Notes under the pieces: model-generated
Told to the model about the DNA's origin: nothing
Database searches by the model: none
The model's input: only the letters and a program-made list of their open reading frames with translations
Made by a program: the position numbers and the translations under genes
Assembly (NCBI RefSeq): GCF_014206945.1
Contig: NZ_JACHON010000011.1
Coordinates: 23,858-87,857 of the forward strand
Source: Gracilibacillus halotolerans
GTDB lineage: Bacteria; Bacillota; Bacilli; Bacillales; Amphibacillaceae
DNA: 64,000 bases
Direction: 5' to 3'
In this document: piece by piece, positions 9,820 through 21,167 of the stretch
Layout: every line of letters begins with the position of its first letter
How positions within the stretch are numbered: the first letter of the stretch is position 1

Positions 9820-10524
9820 TTAGAATACATTCAGCTGTAAAAAGAACAAGAGGATAAATACCGGTATTGCAGGGAGAAAGTCACCAATTTTAATTTTAGT
9901 TAATCCTAAAATATTAGTCCCAATAGCTAAAATAAGAACCCCACCTAAGGCTGTCATTTCATTTGTAAAGCTATCTAATATACTGCTATTAATAAAATTA
10001 TGAATGCCTTCAGCAAAAAGAGCAATTGACCCTTGATATAAAATAACTGGGATAATGGAGAAAATAACACCATATCCAAGCGTTGTTGTTAAAACTAATG
10101 ACATAAAACCATCAAGAAACCCCTTCGTAATGAGAATCTCATGATCATTACTCAATCCACTATTTAGTGCGCCTATAATCGACATTGCACCTACTACATA
10201 AATGAGTGAGGACGTTATAAATGCTTCTGTTATACTTTTTTTATTACTCTTAGACCATTTCTTTTCAATACGGTGTCCTAATGCATTCATTTTATTCTCT
10301 AATTGAATGGCCGTCCCACATATAGCTCCTAAAAATAAGCTTAATAAAATTAAGATCGTATTATCCACTTGTATCGCCATTTTAATACCAATCACTATAA
10401 CGATTAGACCAATAGCCTGCATCGTTGTATTTTTTATCGAATCCGGAATTCTATGTAACAACAACCCAACTAATGTTCCGATAACAATTAGCAAGGCGTT
10501 CATTAATGTGCCATATAGAACCAT
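9820..10524 (-). CDS. DUF554 family membrane protein
   Basis: 234-residue protein with six to seven membrane segments. The start MVLYGTLMNALLIVIGTLVG and the glycine-rich helices are typical of DUF554 (YdfK/YqgA group), described only as possible transporters. AGGGGAT precedes the ATG. It lies downstream of the parA-parB operon but is separated from it by a terminator-like hairpin at 10600-10677. Confidence 0.85.
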   Translation of the reverse strand: MVLYGTLMNALLIVIGTLVGLLLHRIPDSIKNTTMQAIGLIVIVIGIKMAIQVDNTILILLSLFLGAICGTAIQLENKMNALGHRIEKKWSKSNKKSITEAFITSSLIYVVGAMSIIGALNSGLSNDHEILITKGFLDGFMSLVLTTTLGYGVIFSIIPVILYQGSIALFAEGIHNFINSSILDSFTNEMTALGGVLILAIGTNILGLTKIKIGDFLPAIPVFILLFFLQLNVF

Positions 10525-10599
10525 ATAATCCCCTACTTTCTCTTTAACTTAGACTCTGTTAGAAGAGTGAACAATCTTTTGCTCATACGAAAACAAAAA

Positions 10600-10677
10600 T
10601 GGCAAAGAGTCTCTCTCATCCATTTCCATAAAAGTAGACTATTAATCTATTTATGATGGATGATTAACTCTCTGCCA
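10600..10677 (-). terminator. Long hairpin terminator after parB
   Basis: Read on the minus strand, TGGCAGAGAGT...CATCCAT pairs imperfectly with ATGGATGAG...ACTCTTTGCCA and is followed by T-rich sequence. It begins 17 bp after the parB stop. Confidence 0.7.
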
Positions 10678-10694
10678 AAATAGTTTCAAGATTG

Positions 10695-11546
10695 TTACTC
10701 TTTATCTTGCTCTATCATACTTAAGATTCGGTTCAAATCATCATCAGAGAAAAATTCAATTTCAATTTTCCCTTTTTTCTTTCCTCGATTAATTGAAACA
10801 TTCGTACCGAAGAACTCTGTTAAATGATTTTCCTTTTCTGTGATAAAGATATCTTTCTCTACTTTTTTCTGTTTTTGCTTTGGGGTGTTTTCATTCAACT
10901 GTTGGATTAACGCTTCTACTTGCCTTACATTCAGCTTTTCTTTCACTATTCTTCTAGCAGTTGGAACTACTTTCGTCTTATCCTTTAATCCTAATAGAGC
11001 TCGTCCATGTCCCATTGATAAGGAACCATTGTTGATCATTTGAATGGTTTCACTTGGGAGACTTAACAAACGGACTAGATTGGCAATGTGTGGTCGACTC
11101 TTTCCTAAACGTTTCGCCAATTGATCTTGAGTAACCCCTAACTCATTAATTAATTTATCATACGCATTCGCTTCTTCTATTGGCGTTAAGTCTTCTCGTT
11201 GTATGTTTTCCAATAAAGCTATTTCCATCATGTCTTCATCGGTCAATTCTTTAACAATAGCTGGTATCGTTTCTAAGTTAGCTTCTTTAGCAGCTCGGTA
11301 ACGACGTTCTCCAACTACAATCTCATATCCACGAATACTCTTACGCACAATTAATGGCTGTAAAATACCATGTTGTTTAATTGATTGTTTCATTTCTTCG
11401 ATTGCATCTGCCTCAAATACTTTTCTAGGTTGATACGGATTAGGCCTACATTGCTTTAAGTCAATATACTCTACTTGATCCATATTATCCTCTTCTACTT
11501 GCGGAAAATAGACATCAAGTCCTCTACCTAAACCACCTTTAGCCAT
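10695..11546 (-). CDS. parB: Chromosome partitioning protein ParB (Spo0J)
   Basis: Binds parS sites, loads as a CTP-dependent clamp, recruits SMC and controls ParA. It has 283 residues. An N-terminal segment with GRGL is followed by the CTP-binding motif GERRYR at 79-84, ENIQRE near 112-117 and a central helix-turn-helix ([22 protein letters not shown]). A C-terminal dimerisation domain ends the protein. It overlaps the end of parA by 8 bp, so the pair is translationally coupled. Two parS-like sites lie in this window. Confidence 0.97.
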   Translation of the reverse strand: MAKGGLGRGLDVYFPQVEEDNMDQVEYIDLKQCRPNPYQPRKVFEADAIEEMKQSIKQHGILQPLIVRKSIRGYEIVVGERRYRAAKEANLETIPAIVKELTDEDMMEIALLENIQREDLTPIEEANAYDKLINELGVTQDQLAKRLGKSRPHIANLVRLLSLPSETIQMINNGSLSMGHGRALLGLKDKTKVVPTARRIVKEKLNVRQVEALIQQLNENTPKQKQKKVEKDIFITEKENHLTEFFGTNVSINRGKKKGKIEIEFFSDDDLNRILSMIEQDKE

Positions 11547-12300
11547 TTGCCATCACTTCCTTTGCCAAATCCAGATAGACCTCTGCGCCTCTTGATTTAG
11601 GATCATAAGTAATTATAGGCTTCCCATAACTAGGTGCTTCCCCTAGGCGTACATTTCGAGGAATAATAGATTGATAAACTTTATCCTGAAAATACTTCTT
11701 AACTTCCTCTATAACTTGAATACCTAAATTTGTTCTAGCATCTAACATCGTTAATAATACGCCTTCTATCGCTAATGTTTTATTCAAATGCTTTTGTACT
11801 AAACGAATTGTGTTTAAGAGTTGGCTTAATCCTTCCAACGCATAGTATTCACATTGAACTGGAATAAGTACTGAATCTGCGGCAGTTAGAGAGTTTATCG
11901 TTAATAGACCTAATGATGGAGGACAATCAATGAAAATATAATCATATCGGTGTTTTACGCTATCAATCGCTTTTTTTAAGCGAACCTCTCTGGATATAGT
12001 AGAAACGAGTTCAATTTCTGCTCCTGCTAATTGGATGGTTGCCGGAACTACGTCTAGATTAGGGATATCCGTTCCTGTACATACCTTTTCCATTTCTATA
12101 TCGTTAACTAATACGTCATAAACACAATAGGCAACATCCGCTTTATTTATACCAACCCCACTCGTTGAGTTCCCCTGTGGATCGATGTCAATGAGTAATA
12201 CTTTCTTATTTAAATGTGCCATACAAGCACTTAAGTTTACTGCTGAGGTTGTTTTGCCGACGCCGCCTTTTTGGTTTGCAACGGCGATAACTTTTCCCAT
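11539..12300 (-). CDS. parA: Chromosome partitioning ATPase ParA (Soj)
   Basis: Deviant Walker ATPase that works with ParB in origin segregation and, in Bacillus, also acts on DnaA. It has 253 residues. The Walker A motif KGGVGKTT is at 11-18 with the signature lysine, and DIDPQGN and DCPPSLG complete the nucleotide site. A ribosome binding site (AGGTGG) precedes the ATG. It is the first gene of the parA-parB operon. Confidence 0.97.
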   Translation of the reverse strand: MGKVIAVANQKGGVGKTTSAVNLSACMAHLNKKVLLIDIDPQGNSTSGVGINKADVAYCVYDVLVNDIEMEKVCTGTDIPNLDVVPATIQLAGAEIELVSTISREVRLKKAIDSVKHRYDYIFIDCPPSLGLLTINSLTAADSVLIPVQCEYYALEGLSQLLNTIRLVQKHLNKTLAIEGVLLTMLDARTNLGIQVIEEVKKYFQDKVYQSIIPRNVRLGEAPSYGKPIITYDPKSRGAEVYLDLAKEVMANG

Positions 12301-12488
12301 GGTGCCACCTACCTTTTATCTATTCACTATATCATTTTATCACTAAATGGAGTTAATCCACTACCTTTTTGTTATAAAAACTCGGAATCAATCAATATAT
12401 GACGAAATTCTATCATTTCTTGGCAATAAAAGGTTTGTATTTTAATCTTTTCTTAATAATTACTACAGTTATTGTTAATAGACAAAAA

Positions 12489-12520
12489 TAATCCCATCTT
12501 TTATGTTTAAAGATGGGTGC
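12489..12520 (-). terminator. Terminator after noc
   Basis: On the minus strand CCCATCTTT and AAAGATGGG form a perfect 9-bp stem at 12493-12517, followed by ATTATTTTT. It lies about 10 bp after the noc stop and separates noc from parA. Confidence 0.85.
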
Positions 12521-12528
12521 GTATTTCT

Positions 12529-13386
12529 CTATTTTTTCTTTGGAATTTTAATAGTAATTTGATAGTAGTCCTCATGATCTTGTTCATCTGATTCTAAATT
12601 GATTCCAGTCTCTGTCACCATGTTTAATGACTGACGTATTGTATTCATTGCGATTCGAATATCTTTATTGATTCCTTTTAGACGTGGCCTTTTCTTCTTT
12701 TGTGTAGGATTTGATAATTGCTCTATAAGTGCTTCTGTTTGTTTTACGTTAAGGTCACGTTCTAAAATCTGTTGTAATACGTGGACTTGCTTCTCTTCGT
12801 CTTTCAAAGAAATTAAAGCTCTTGCATGTCTCTCAGTGATTTTCTTTTCCATAATAGCCTGTTGAACTGGCTCAGGTAATTTTAGCAATCTCATTTTATT
12901 AGCAATGGTTGACTGACTTTTACCTAAGCGTTGAGCGAGGGCTTCTTGTGTTAATTGATGCATTTCAATTAACTTTTCATAAGCAATGGCTTCTTCTATT
13001 ACGGTAAGCTCTTCACGTTGCAAGTTTTCAATTAGTGCGACAGAAGCTGTCTCTTTATCATTCATCTCTCGGATGATAACAGGTACAGTTTCCCATTCTA
13101 AACTAGTTGCAGCTCGCCAACGTCTTTCACCAGCGATAATCTCATAATTTTCTGATTCGTCAATTTTACGGACGACGATAGGTTGAATCATACCATGAGT
13201 ATGTAAGGTTTGAGCTAATTCCTTTATTTTCTCTTCGTCAAAAATGTTCCTTGGCTGATATCTATTGGGCTCCAGAGCTTTAATAGGTACATGAATAATT
13301 TCATCTTGAATATTTTCTTTCTCTTCTATCAAAGTTTCATCGACCTTATCTCCCAAGCCAAAGATCCGACTTAATGGGTGTAACAT
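12529..13386 (-). CDS. noc: Nucleoid occlusion protein Noc
   Basis: ParB paralogue that binds its own sites across the chromosome and blocks division-septum assembly over the nucleoid. The start is placed at the ATG at 13386 ([14 protein letters not shown]), because an upstream in-frame GTG lies within the ribosome binding site; this gives 285 residues. The N-terminal amphipathic stretch fits the membrane-binding helix of Noc. GERRWRA at 86-92 is the CTP site, ENLQREE follows, and the helix-turn-helix is [22 protein letters not shown]. It lies between parA and rsmG, as in Bacillus. Confidence 0.94.
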   Translation of the reverse strand: MLHPLSRIFGLGDKVDETLIEEKENIQDEIIHVPIKALEPNRYQPRNIFDEEKIKELAQTLHTHGMIQPIVVRKIDESENYEIIAGERRWRAATSLEWETVPVIIREMNDKETASVALIENLQREELTVIEEAIAYEKLIEMHQLTQEALAQRLGKSQSTIANKMRLLKLPEPVQQAIMEKKITERHARALISLKDEEKQVHVLQQILERDLNVKQTEALIEQLSNPTQKKKRPRLKGINKDIRIAMNTIRQSLNMVTETGINLESDEQDHEDYYQITIKIPKKK

Positions 13387-13567
13387 GACAAACACCACCT
13401 TATATTACTTTTCCCTACGAGCTTATTATATATAATCGATAAAGAATAACTGGTTAACACCTTAACATAGCAAAGACATATGCCCTACTAATTTCACATC
13501 TATCCACTACCCTTTATCGTAGAAAATTAGTATTTTCTTAATGTATGAGAAAGACCGTTAACAAAAA

Positions 13568-13583
13568 TGTTTCACGTGAAACA
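13568..13583. promoter_or_regulatory. parS: Perfect parS site
   Basis: TGTTTCACGTGAAACA, a complete match to the ParB-binding palindrome, in the noc-rsmG intergenic region. Confidence 0.96.
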
Positions 13584-13642
13584 TTTTCCTTCTATCTCTC
13601 TTTATTCTATCATAAATTAACTAAAAAGGTAGAACAAAAAAA

Positions 13643-14356
13643 TTAAAGCGGATTTTTAGCTGGTACTCCTGGTTTTCGGGGATACTTTTTTGGAGTTTTT
13701 CTTTTCTTATCTATTATCACAATGTTTCGAGCTCCGCTGTCCTCTGGCAAAGAGAAAGTTTCAATTTTATTTACTTGGCCGCCTAGTAGTTCGATTGCAT
13801 CTTGCGCATCTGTTAATTCTTCTTCTACATTGGATCCTTTCATCGCAATAAATGTTCCATTCGTACGGACTAATGGTAAACAAAACTCACTTAATACAGA
13901 GGTTCTCGCTACCGCTCTAGCTAATACAACATCAAAAGAATGGCGAAATTTCTCATTCTTTCCGAAGTTTTCAGCACGATCATGGTAAAATGCTACATCT
14001 GTTAATTCTAAAGAGGCCGCAAGCGTATTTAAGAAATTAATTCGCTTATTTAAAGAATCAACAATCGTTATTTTCAAATGAGGGAAGCAAATTTTCAGTG
14101 GTATACTTGGAAATCCTGCACCTGCACCGACGTCACATATTCTAAGTTCCTGGGTGAAATCAAAATAAGGAGCTGCAGTAATAGAATCATAAAAATGCTT
14201 TACATATACCTCTTCTTTTTCTGTAATAGAGGTTAAATTGATTTTTTCATTCCACTCGACTAATAGATCATAATAGAGTTCAAATTGGTTTAACTGACGC
14301 TCTGATAAATCAACACCGATTTCTTTCGCTTTCTGCTGAAAAGTTATTGGATTCAT
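13643..14356 (-). CDS. rsmG: 16S rRNA (guanine527-N7)-methyltransferase
   Basis: Methylates G527 of 16S rRNA with S-adenosylmethionine; loss gives low-level streptomycin resistance in several bacteria. It has 237 residues. The SAM-binding motif [13 protein letters not shown] is near 75-87. LTSI and the KHFYDS segment near the N-terminus are typical of GidB proteins. The C-terminus is basic ([13 protein letters not shown]). It lies about 90 bp downstream of mnmG. Confidence 0.97.
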   Translation of the reverse strand: MNPITFQQKAKEIGVDLSERQLNQFELYYDLLVEWNEKINLTSITEKEEVYVKHFYDSITAAPYFDFTQELRICDVGAGAGFPSIPLKICFPHLKITIVDSLNKRINFLNTLAASLELTDVAFYHDRAENFGKNEKFRHSFDVVLARAVARTSVLSEFCLPLVRTNGTFIAMKGSNVEEELTDAQDAIELLGGQVNKIETFSLPEDSGARNIVIIDKKRKTPKKYPRKPGVPAKNPL

Positions 14357-14448
14357 TTCATTGTACCTCTCTTTAAATAGGTTATTATGTAAAGAAATAG
14401 AGAGAAAAGCAAAATGCCACTCTCCCTACCCCTTGAAATACTTTATTA

Positions 14449-16341
14449 TTAATCGTTTGCTACACGAGCTACCTTACCATGTTCGAGATAAACGAGTAAT
14501 ATAGATACGTCAGCTGGATTTACTCCTGAAACACGAGATGCTTGTGCTACGGTTAGTGGTCTAATTTTCTCTAGTCGTTGTCTTGCTTCTGTTGCAAGAC
14601 CATTAATTGCAGAGTAATCAATATCCTCAGGAATTGATTTATTCTCCATCTTTTTCAATTTATCAACTTGCTGTAGCGCTTTTTTGATATAGCCTTCGTA
14701 TTTAATTTGGATCTCAACCTGCTCTTTTACTTCAAATGGAATATCTATATCACTTGGACAAACTTTATCAATGACTTTATAACCTATTTCAGGCCTCTTT
14801 AACAAGTCATAAGCAAGAATACCATCTTTCAAGCGACTTGCTCCATGTTCGTCCATAAGTTGTTGTAATTCCTCTGTAGGTTTTAATCGTATTTCTGATA
14901 AACGCTGTTTTTCAGCAGCAATCTGTTCTTTTTTCTGTAAGAATCCTTGGTATCTCTCTTCTGAAATAAGACCAATTTCATACCCTATTTCCGTTAATCG
15001 AAGATCAGCGTTATCGTGTCGTAATAACAAGCGGTGCTCCGCTCTTGAAGTTAAAAGACGATAAGGTTCTCTTGTCCCCTTCGTTACCAAGTCATCAATT
15101 AGAACTCCTATATATGCTTGTGAACGATCTAAGATAAGACTTTCTTTGTTTAATGCTTTTGCTGCGGCATTAATTCCTGCCATGAGACCTTGGCCCGCTG
15201 CTTCTTCATAACCCGATGTTCCATTTATTTGTCCTGCAGTAAATAAACCACTAATATTTTTCACTTCTAATGTTGGCCATAGTTGAGTTGGAACTACTGC
15301 ATCATACTCAATCGCATAACCTGCACGCATTATTTCAGCATTTTCTAGACCAGGTATAGTTTGTAACATTTCTTTTTGAATATACTCTGGTAAAGAAGTA
15401 GACAATCCTTGTACGTAAACCTCGTCCGTATTACGCCCTTCTGGTTCTAAAAAGATTTGGTGACGTGGTTTATCATTAAAGCGAACGATTTTATCCTCGA
15501 TAGATGGACAATATCTTGGTCCAGTTCCTTTAATCATCCCAGAATACATCGGAGAAAGCTCCAGGTTATCATTAATAATTTGATGTGTATTCTGGTTCGT
15601 ATGTGTTAGCCAACAAGGTATTTGATCCGTTAGTTCTTCCACTGTTTCATACGAAAAATGTTGTGGATTTTCATCACCCGGTTGAATCTCAGTCTTAGAG
15701 TAATCAATCGTGCGGTGATTTACTCTAGGTGGTGTCCCTGTCTTAAAACGTACAAGGTCAAATCCTAATTTTTCTAGGTTCTCCGAAAGCTTCACGCTTG
15801 CTCGTTGGTTATTCGGTCCACTTTCGTAAGAGATATCTCCCGTAATAACTCTTCCACGCATAAACGTACCTGTAGTGATAATAACTGTTTTTGCACGATA
15901 TAGTGCCTTTGTTTCTGTAATAACACCTTTAACTTCCCCATCTTCTACGACAAGTTCTTCTACCATTCCTTGGCGGAGAGTTAAGTTTGGTTCTTTTTCT
16001 AATATTTTCTTCATTTCCATAATATATAAAGGTTTATCTGCTTGCGCTCGTAAAGCACGGACTGCAGGCCCTTTTGCTGTATTAAGCATACGCATTTGAA
16101 TATATGTTTTATCAATAACTTTACCCATTAATCCACCTAGCGCGTCCACTTCGCGAACAACAATACCTTTTGCTGGACCACCTATGGATGGATTACATGG
16201 CATAAAGGCAATCATATCTAAATTAAGAGTTAAAACAAGGGTTTTTGCTCCTCTTTTTGCTGCGGCATAGGCTGCCTCTACTCCGGCATGACCTGCACCT
16301 ATTACTATTACATCGTATTGACCAGCTTCATATGTTGCCAT
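14449..16341 (-). CDS. mnmG: tRNA uridine-34 carboxymethylaminomethyl synthesis enzyme MnmG
   Basis: FAD enzyme that with MnmE makes cmnm5U at the wobble position of tRNA. The start at 16341 ([20 protein letters not shown]) is preceded by GGAGG at 8 bases, giving 630 residues; a start 15 bases further upstream would place the ATG within reach of no such site. The FAD-binding GAGHAG is near residues 15-20. [13 protein letters not shown] carries a conserved Cys. The C-terminal GidA-associated domain includes [12 protein letters not shown]. It follows mnmE by 33 bp in one operon. Confidence 0.97.
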   Translation of the reverse strand: MATYEAGQYDVIVIGAGHAGVEAAYAAAKRGAKTLVLTLNLDMIAFMPCNPSIGGPAKGIVVREVDALGGLMGKVIDKTYIQMRMLNTAKGPAVRALRAQADKPLYIMEMKKILEKEPNLTLRQGMVEELVVEDGEVKGVITETKALYRAKTVIITTGTFMRGRVITGDISYESGPNNQRASVKLSENLEKLGFDLVRFKTGTPPRVNHRTIDYSKTEIQPGDENPQHFSYETVEELTDQIPCWLTHTNQNTHQIINDNLELSPMYSGMIKGTGPRYCPSIEDKIVRFNDKPRHQIFLEPEGRNTDEVYVQGLSTSLPEYIQKEMLQTIPGLENAEIMRAGYAIEYDAVVPTQLWPTLEVKNISGLFTAGQINGTSGYEEAAGQGLMAGINAAAKALNKESLILDRSQAYIGVLIDDLVTKGTREPYRLLTSRAEHRLLLRHDNADLRLTEIGYEIGLISEERYQGFLQKKEQIAAEKQRLSEIRLKPTEELQQLMDEHGASRLKDGILAYDLLKRPEIGYKVIDKVCPSDIDIPFEVKEQVEIQIKYEGYIKKALQQVDKLKKMENKSIPEDIDYSAINGLATEARQRLEKIRPLTVAQASRVSGVNPADVSILLVYLEHGKVARVAND

Positions 16342-16374
16342 AGCCGATCCCTCCATCTATTTAAGATTTCACTT

Positions 16375-17754
16375 TTATTTACCAAGACAAAACTGAGAGA
16401 ATAATTGATCGATAAGGCTTTCCTGAACCGTATCACCAATTATTTCGCCTAAAAGCTCCCATGCTCGTGTTACATCCATTTGGACTAGATCAATCGGCAT
16501 CTGAGCTTCCATAGCTTGTTCGGCATCCTTCAGTGCTTGCATCGTTTGCTTCAATAATTGAATGTGACGGACATTAGATATATACGTTAAATCTCCACCA
16601 TCAATATCTCCTTCAAAGAAGGTTTCTGCTATCGTTGCTTCCAATTGATCCATACCTATATCTTCTTTCATCGAAGCTGTTATAATCTTTTTACCATTTG
16701 CTAAACGTTCTACTTCTTCTAAATCAATGACTTGTTCTAAATCTGTCTTATTAACAATTACAATATATTCTAAACCGTCAACCGCTTCAAAAAGCTTGCG
16801 GTCTTCTTCGGTTAATTTTTCACCATAATTTAATACAAATAAGATTAAATCGGACTCTTTTAATGCTTGTCGGGATCGTTCTACCCCTATTCGTTCCACG
16901 ATATCTTCTGTTTCTCGGATCCCTGCTGTGTCGATTAAGCGTAATGGAACGCCGCGTACGTTGACATACTCTTCAATAACGTCACGAGTCGTACCTGGAA
17001 TATCCGTAACAATTGCTTTCGTTTCCTGTACGAATGCATTTAGTAAAGAAGATTTTCCAACGTTTGGACGTCCAATGATAGCCGTTTTGATACCTTCTCT
17101 TAATATTTTCCCCTGCTTTGCTGTTTCTAACAATTTTTCTACTTGGTCATATACTTTTTTTGTTCTTTCTAACAGCATTTGATGAGACATTTCTTCAACA
17201 TCATCGTATTCAGGATAATCGATATTTACTTCAACATGGGCAACTGTTTCAATCAACTCTTGTCTTAGTTTTTCTACAAGTTTCGACAATTTTCCATCTA
17301 ATTGCTTTAGTGCTACGTTCATTGCTTTATCTGTCTTTGCTCGGATTAAATCCATTACCGCTTCCGCTTGAGATAAATCAATTCTTCCGTTTAAGAAAGC
17401 TCGCTTCGTAAATTCACCTGGTTCAGCTATTCTTGCCCCATAACCTAATACCAGCTCTAATACTCGATTGACAGAAGCTAAACCTCCATGACAGTTAATC
17501 TCCACCACATTTTCTGTAGTAAAGGTTCTAGGTCCACGCATAACCGTAACCATTACCTCTTCCACCATTTCCTTTGTTTCTGGATCAATGATTTTACCAT
17601 AATGAATCGTATGGGATGATACCTCGTTTAAATTTTTTCCTTCAAATACTTTGCTAGCAATTGGTATTGCCTCTTCTCCACTCAATCGCACAATCGCAAT
17701 TGCTCCCTCTCCTAGTGGTGTCGATATAGCAGCAATTGTATCTGTGTCTATCAT
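16375..17754 (-). CDS. mnmE: tRNA modification GTPase MnmE
   Basis: GTPase partner of MnmG in wobble-uridine modification. The ATG at 17754 ([17 protein letters not shown]) sits 8 bases after AGGAGG, giving 459 residues, the standard length. The N-terminal folate-binding domain ends near 120. The inserted G domain has GRPNVGKSS (G1, near 226), DTAG (G3) and NKTD (G4). The protein ends in CLGK, whose Cys is part of the active site. Unusually jag is not next to it: about 5.4 kb intervene. Confidence 0.97.
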   Translation of the reverse strand: MIDTDTIAAISTPLGEGAIAIVRLSGEEAIPIASKVFEGKNLNEVSSHTIHYGKIIDPETKEMVEEVMVTVMRGPRTFTTENVVEINCHGGLASVNRVLELVLGYGARIAEPGEFTKRAFLNGRIDLSQAEAVMDLIRAKTDKAMNVALKQLDGKLSKLVEKLRQELIETVAHVEVNIDYPEYDDVEEMSHQMLLERTKKVYDQVEKLLETAKQGKILREGIKTAIIGRPNVGKSSLLNAFVQETKAIVTDIPGTTRDVIEEYVNVRGVPLRLIDTAGIRETEDIVERIGVERSRQALKESDLILFVLNYGEKLTEEDRKLFEAVDGLEYIVIVNKTDLEQVIDLEEVERLANGKKIITASMKEDIGMDQLEATIAETFFEGDIDGGDLTYISNVRHIQLLKQTMQALKDAEQAMEAQMPIDLVQMDVTRAWELLGEIIGDTVQESLIDQLFSQFCLGK

Positions 17755-17788
17755 CCATCTCACCTCCTATATTTTTTGTTATCTATAT

Positions 17789-17943
17789 TTATCCACATTT
17801 TTTAAAATTTTAGTACCACTAACTTATTAGAATAACACAAACCTATTCCTCTTGGGAAGATATCCACATGCATTTTTTTCACGTAACTTATTCACATGTG
17901 GATAAGCTTATCTATTATATAACTTCTTGTTCACTGTGGACAA
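17789..17943. other. DnaA-box cluster between mnmE and the RND gene
   Basis: Five DnaA-box-like nonamers in 155 bp: TTATCCACA at 17789 (perfect), ATATCCACA at 17860, TTATTCACA at 17888, TGTGGATAA at 17897 (perfect, inverted and adjoining the previous one) and TGTGGACAA at 17935. Density and quality resemble the origin arrays, but the site is more than 8 kb from dnaA. It may titrate DnaA, be an accessory origin element, or regulate the divergent genes. Confidence 0.75.
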
Positions 17944-18056
17944 TAATATACGTCTGAAGTCTTAGGTAAAGTTTAGACTGTAGGTCCATGTATTCTCATA
18001 TATCGATTGCTATACTTCCTTTAGTTACGCAAAGAAAGAAAATAAGGGGGATAAAA

Positions 18057-21000
18057 TTGATTGAATTTATTGTAAAGAGAAAGATTTTAATAGGATTAGC
18101 TACTATCTTAATTATTTTGCTTGGTAGCTATGGATTATCTAAATTAGATGAAGAATTACTGCCTGAAGTAAATTTCGATGGTACCAATGTTATGATTTAC
18201 GCAGGTGATATGCCTGCAGCTGAAGTAGAAAGGAAGATTACTACTCCTGTTGAACAAGCTATTCAAGGGATTGAATTGACAGAAGATATTTACTCCACGA
18301 CTACAGCAGGTTTAAGTACTATTCAAGTTATGATTCAAAAAGGTCATGGAGAAGAAGTCTCCCAAGAAATTGCCTCAATTGTACATTCCATCACCTCTAA
18401 CATCCCTGAAGTAAATGACGTTATAGCAGAGCAATTAAGCACAGGAGCTACCTATGAATTCTATATGGATGTCTCTGGTGGAACGATGGATGAAATGAAC
18501 GCTTTTGCTACAGAGATATTAGAACCTCGTTTAGAGAGCCTCCCAGAGGTAAGAGATGTCATGCTAGTAGGTTTGCAAGAACATGAAGTAATTATAGAAT
18601 TACATCGAGAATCTCTACAACAACACCAGCTTTCTCCTCAACAAATCATCTCGATTATCCAAGAAGCTAACACGGATAGCACATTAGGGCAATTTAGTGA
18701 GGAAGATGGTCAACCTGTTCTCCGCTGGCAAAGTGATTTGGAAAATGAAAGTGATATAGAGAACATTCAAATACCAACTGAAACTGGTTTTATCTCATTA
18801 GAAGAACTCGCGGATGTCTCTATAAAACCCGTTCAAAACTCTTCTTATGTATGGAAAAACGGGAGTCAAGATTTCGTACTTGCTCAAGTAGGACGTAACG
18901 GAGATTATACTCAAATAGATATGGCTGCTGCTGTACGTGAGGAATTAAGGAATATAAAAGAAGAAGGACTGCTAGGAGATCTAATCACAAATGAAATTGT
19001 AGCGCAAGCTGACTATGTGGAGGATTCTATAAATGGTGTTACAGACAATGTACTTATTGGAGGACTTTTAGCCATACTAGTACTCTTTATTTTCCTAAGA
19101 AACCTCCGAGCAACACTTATTATTGCCATTTCGATACCAACTTCTATATTACTAACATTTTTAACCATTTGGTTGCTTGATTATAGTTTTAATATTTTAA
19201 GCCTTATTTCTCTAGGATTAGGAATCGGAATGATGGTTGATGCTTCTATTGTGATACTTGAATCTATCTATAAGAAAAAGGAAGAAGGACTAGAAGCACT
19301 TGAAGCTGTTGTTCAGGGGACAAAGGAAGTTGCCTCTGCTGTTATTGCATCCATGTTAACTACGATTGTTGTGTTTGTTCCGATTGGTTTAATGGATGGT
19401 GAGAATGGCCAGTTCATGGTAATCATAAGTGTGATAATTGCTATTACTCTTATAAGCTCTGTCATTGTATCCTTTACTCTAATTCCAGCTTTATCTGAAA
19501 AATTCCTAAAACAGCGTAAAAAGAAAAAGGAAAGCCGCATCATTCAACATTACGGAAATTTCATTGGTACCATAGTAAAGAAAAAACGTTATAGTTTTGG
19601 TATTCTTGTTATATTCTTGCTGATGTTTATTGGTTCTCTCTTCCTTATTTCCCGAATTCCAACGAATATTATGCCAGATATGCTTAATCGTTATTCCGAA
19701 TTATCGATTGATCTAGAAACAGGAGTATCTTCAGAAGAAAAGAAAGAAATGATCCAAGAAATCAGTCATACATTAGCAAATATAGAGGATATCGAGTCCA
19801 GCTATATGATGGATAATGGTTCTAATATATTCGCCATTATAAATATGACAAAAGGTGAAGAAATTACCCGTGACCAAAAGTTAGTTAATGAAGAGGTATT
19901 AAGAAGGCTTAGAGAGTTACAAGACCACTATCCAATGAAAGATGTTCAATCTCTTATGTCCGCTAATATGGGGTCTTCAGTCCAAGTTCAATTAGAAGGT
20001 GAAGAGTTTGATACGTTACAGGAAGTTGCAAGCAATTTTAGTGAACAACTAGCCGAACTAGATGGGGTTTCAGCAGTTTCTACATCGATAGACAGAACGT
20101 CAATCGAGAAAATAATAGAATTAAATAATGAGAAAATTAATGATGCAGGATTAAATCAAGAACAAGTGAAGTATTTTACCCAAGAAGCTTTTCTGGATAT
20201 GCCACTTGGTGAAATCGGCTGGGAAGAAACAACTATGCCTCTTTCCATTCGATGGCAAGATCCTACTAGTGATGAACAATCGTTTTTTGACTTAGAGATT
20301 CCTACTGTAAATGGACCCGAATCATTATCTACTTTTGTTGAATGGAAGGACGTTCATATGCCGAACGAAATAACGCATTTTAACGGAGAAAGATACGTAA
20401 CTATTTCAGCAGATGTAGAAAATATGGATTTAGGTACGATAAACAGAGAAATTCAACAACTTATCAAAGATTTTTCTACCCCTGCTGGTTATTCTTTATC
20501 CGTTGCGGGTGATTTAGAAGTTCAGCAAGAATTAATCATGGATTTACTCGTTATATTCTTTATTTCAATATTTTTGGTATACCTGGTAATGGCGGTTCAA
20601 TTTAATCATTTAGCACATCCGCTTATCGTTATGTCGATTATTCCTATGACAGTTGTTGGTGTTATTTTAGGATTATTTATTACCCAACAAGAGCTAAATG
20701 TTATGAGCGGAATGGGTATCATTGTGCTTATTGGAATTGTACTTAATAATGCGATTCTCCTAATTGACCGTGCCAACCAGTTGCGACGACAAGGTATCTC
20801 TCCAAACGTAGCAATCGCTACTGCTGGTATGGATCGCATTCGACCTATCTTTATGACGACATTAACGACGATTGGTGGTATGCTACCTCTTGCTTTAGCT
20901 AATGGAACAGATGGTAATTATCAAGCACCGATGGCAATAGCAATCGTCTCAGGTCTTTTATTCTCGACGCTCATTACACTAGTGCTCATCCCTGCTGTCT

Positions 21001-21089
21001 ATCGTGCATTTAATGCATTAGGGAATTTGTTGAGACGCGTTCTTAAAGATAAACGTACGAATAAAGCGGAAGAAAAAATTGCGGGATAA
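18057..21089 (+). CDS. RND family efflux transporter (SwrC/AcrB-like)
   Basis: Large inner-membrane proton-driven exporter, 1010 residues from the TTG at 18057, which follows AAGGGGG by 6 bases; an ATG at 17988 has no such site. The layout is standard: helix 1, a periplasmic-type porter loop, a helix bundle with GLGIGMMVDASIVILES, a second loop, and a final bundle with SGMGIIVLIGIVLNNAILLIDRA. The Asp in MMVDAS fits the proton-relay position. No membrane-fusion or outer-membrane partner is adjacent, as expected for Gram-positive forms such as SwrC. It runs against the surrounding minus-strand genes and lies in an insertion between mnmE and jag. Confidence 0.9.
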   Translation: MIEFIVKRKILIGLATILIILLGSYGLSKLDEELLPEVNFDGTNVMIYAGDMPAAEVERKITTPVEQAIQGIELTEDIYSTTTAGLSTIQVMIQKGHGEEVSQEIASIVHSITSNIPEVNDVIAEQLSTGATYEFYMDVSGGTMDEMNAFATEILEPRLESLPEVRDVMLVGLQEHEVIIELHRESLQQHQLSPQQIISIIQEANTDSTLGQFSEEDGQPVLRWQSDLENESDIENIQIPTETGFISLEELADVSIKPVQNSSYVWKNGSQDFVLAQVGRNGDYTQIDMAAAVREELRNIKEEGLLGDLITNEIVAQADYVEDSINGVTDNVLIGGLLAILVLFIFLRNLRATLIIAISIPTSILLTFLTIWLLDYSFNILSLISLGLGIGMMVDASIVILESIYKKKEEGLEALEAVVQGTKEVASAVIASMLTTIVVFVPIGLMDGENGQFMVIISVIIAITLISSVIVSFTLIPALSEKFLKQRKKKKESRIIQHYGNFIGTIVKKKRYSFGILVIFLLMFIGSLFLISRIPTNIMPDMLNRYSELSIDLETGVSSEEKKEMIQEISHTLANIEDIESSYMMDNGSNIFAIINMTKGEEITRDQKLVNEEVLRRLRELQDHYPMKDVQSLMSANMGSSVQVQLEGEEFDTLQEVASNFSEQLAELDGVSAVSTSIDRTSIEKIIELNNEKINDAGLNQEQVKYFTQEAFLDMPLGEIGWEETTMPLSIRWQDPTSDEQSFFDLEIPTVNGPESLSTFVEWKDVHMPNEITHFNGERYVTISADVENMDLGTINREIQQLIKDFSTPAGYSLSVAGDLEVQQELIMDLLVIFFISIFLVYLVMAVQFNHLAHPLIVMSIIPMTVVGVILGLFITQQELNVMSGMGIIVLIGIVLNNAILLIDRANQLRRQGISPNVAIATAGMDRIRPIFMTTLTTIGGMLPLALANGTDGNYQAPMAIAIVSGLLFSTLITLVLIPAVYRAFNALGNLLRRVLKDKRTNKAEEKIAG

Positions 21090-21122
21090 TATAAAAATCA
21101 AAGAGCTATGATACTATAAATG

Positions 21123-21165
21123 GGTTCCGACTATTATGGAATAGTCGGAGCCTTATGTTTATCGT
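21123..21165 (+). terminator. Terminator after the RND gene
   Basis: GGTTCCGACTATT and AATAGTCGGAGCC form a 13-bp stem with a 4-base loop (21123-21152), followed by a T-rich tail. It may also serve the convergent gene at 21168. Confidence 0.8.
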
Positions 21166-21167
21166 TT

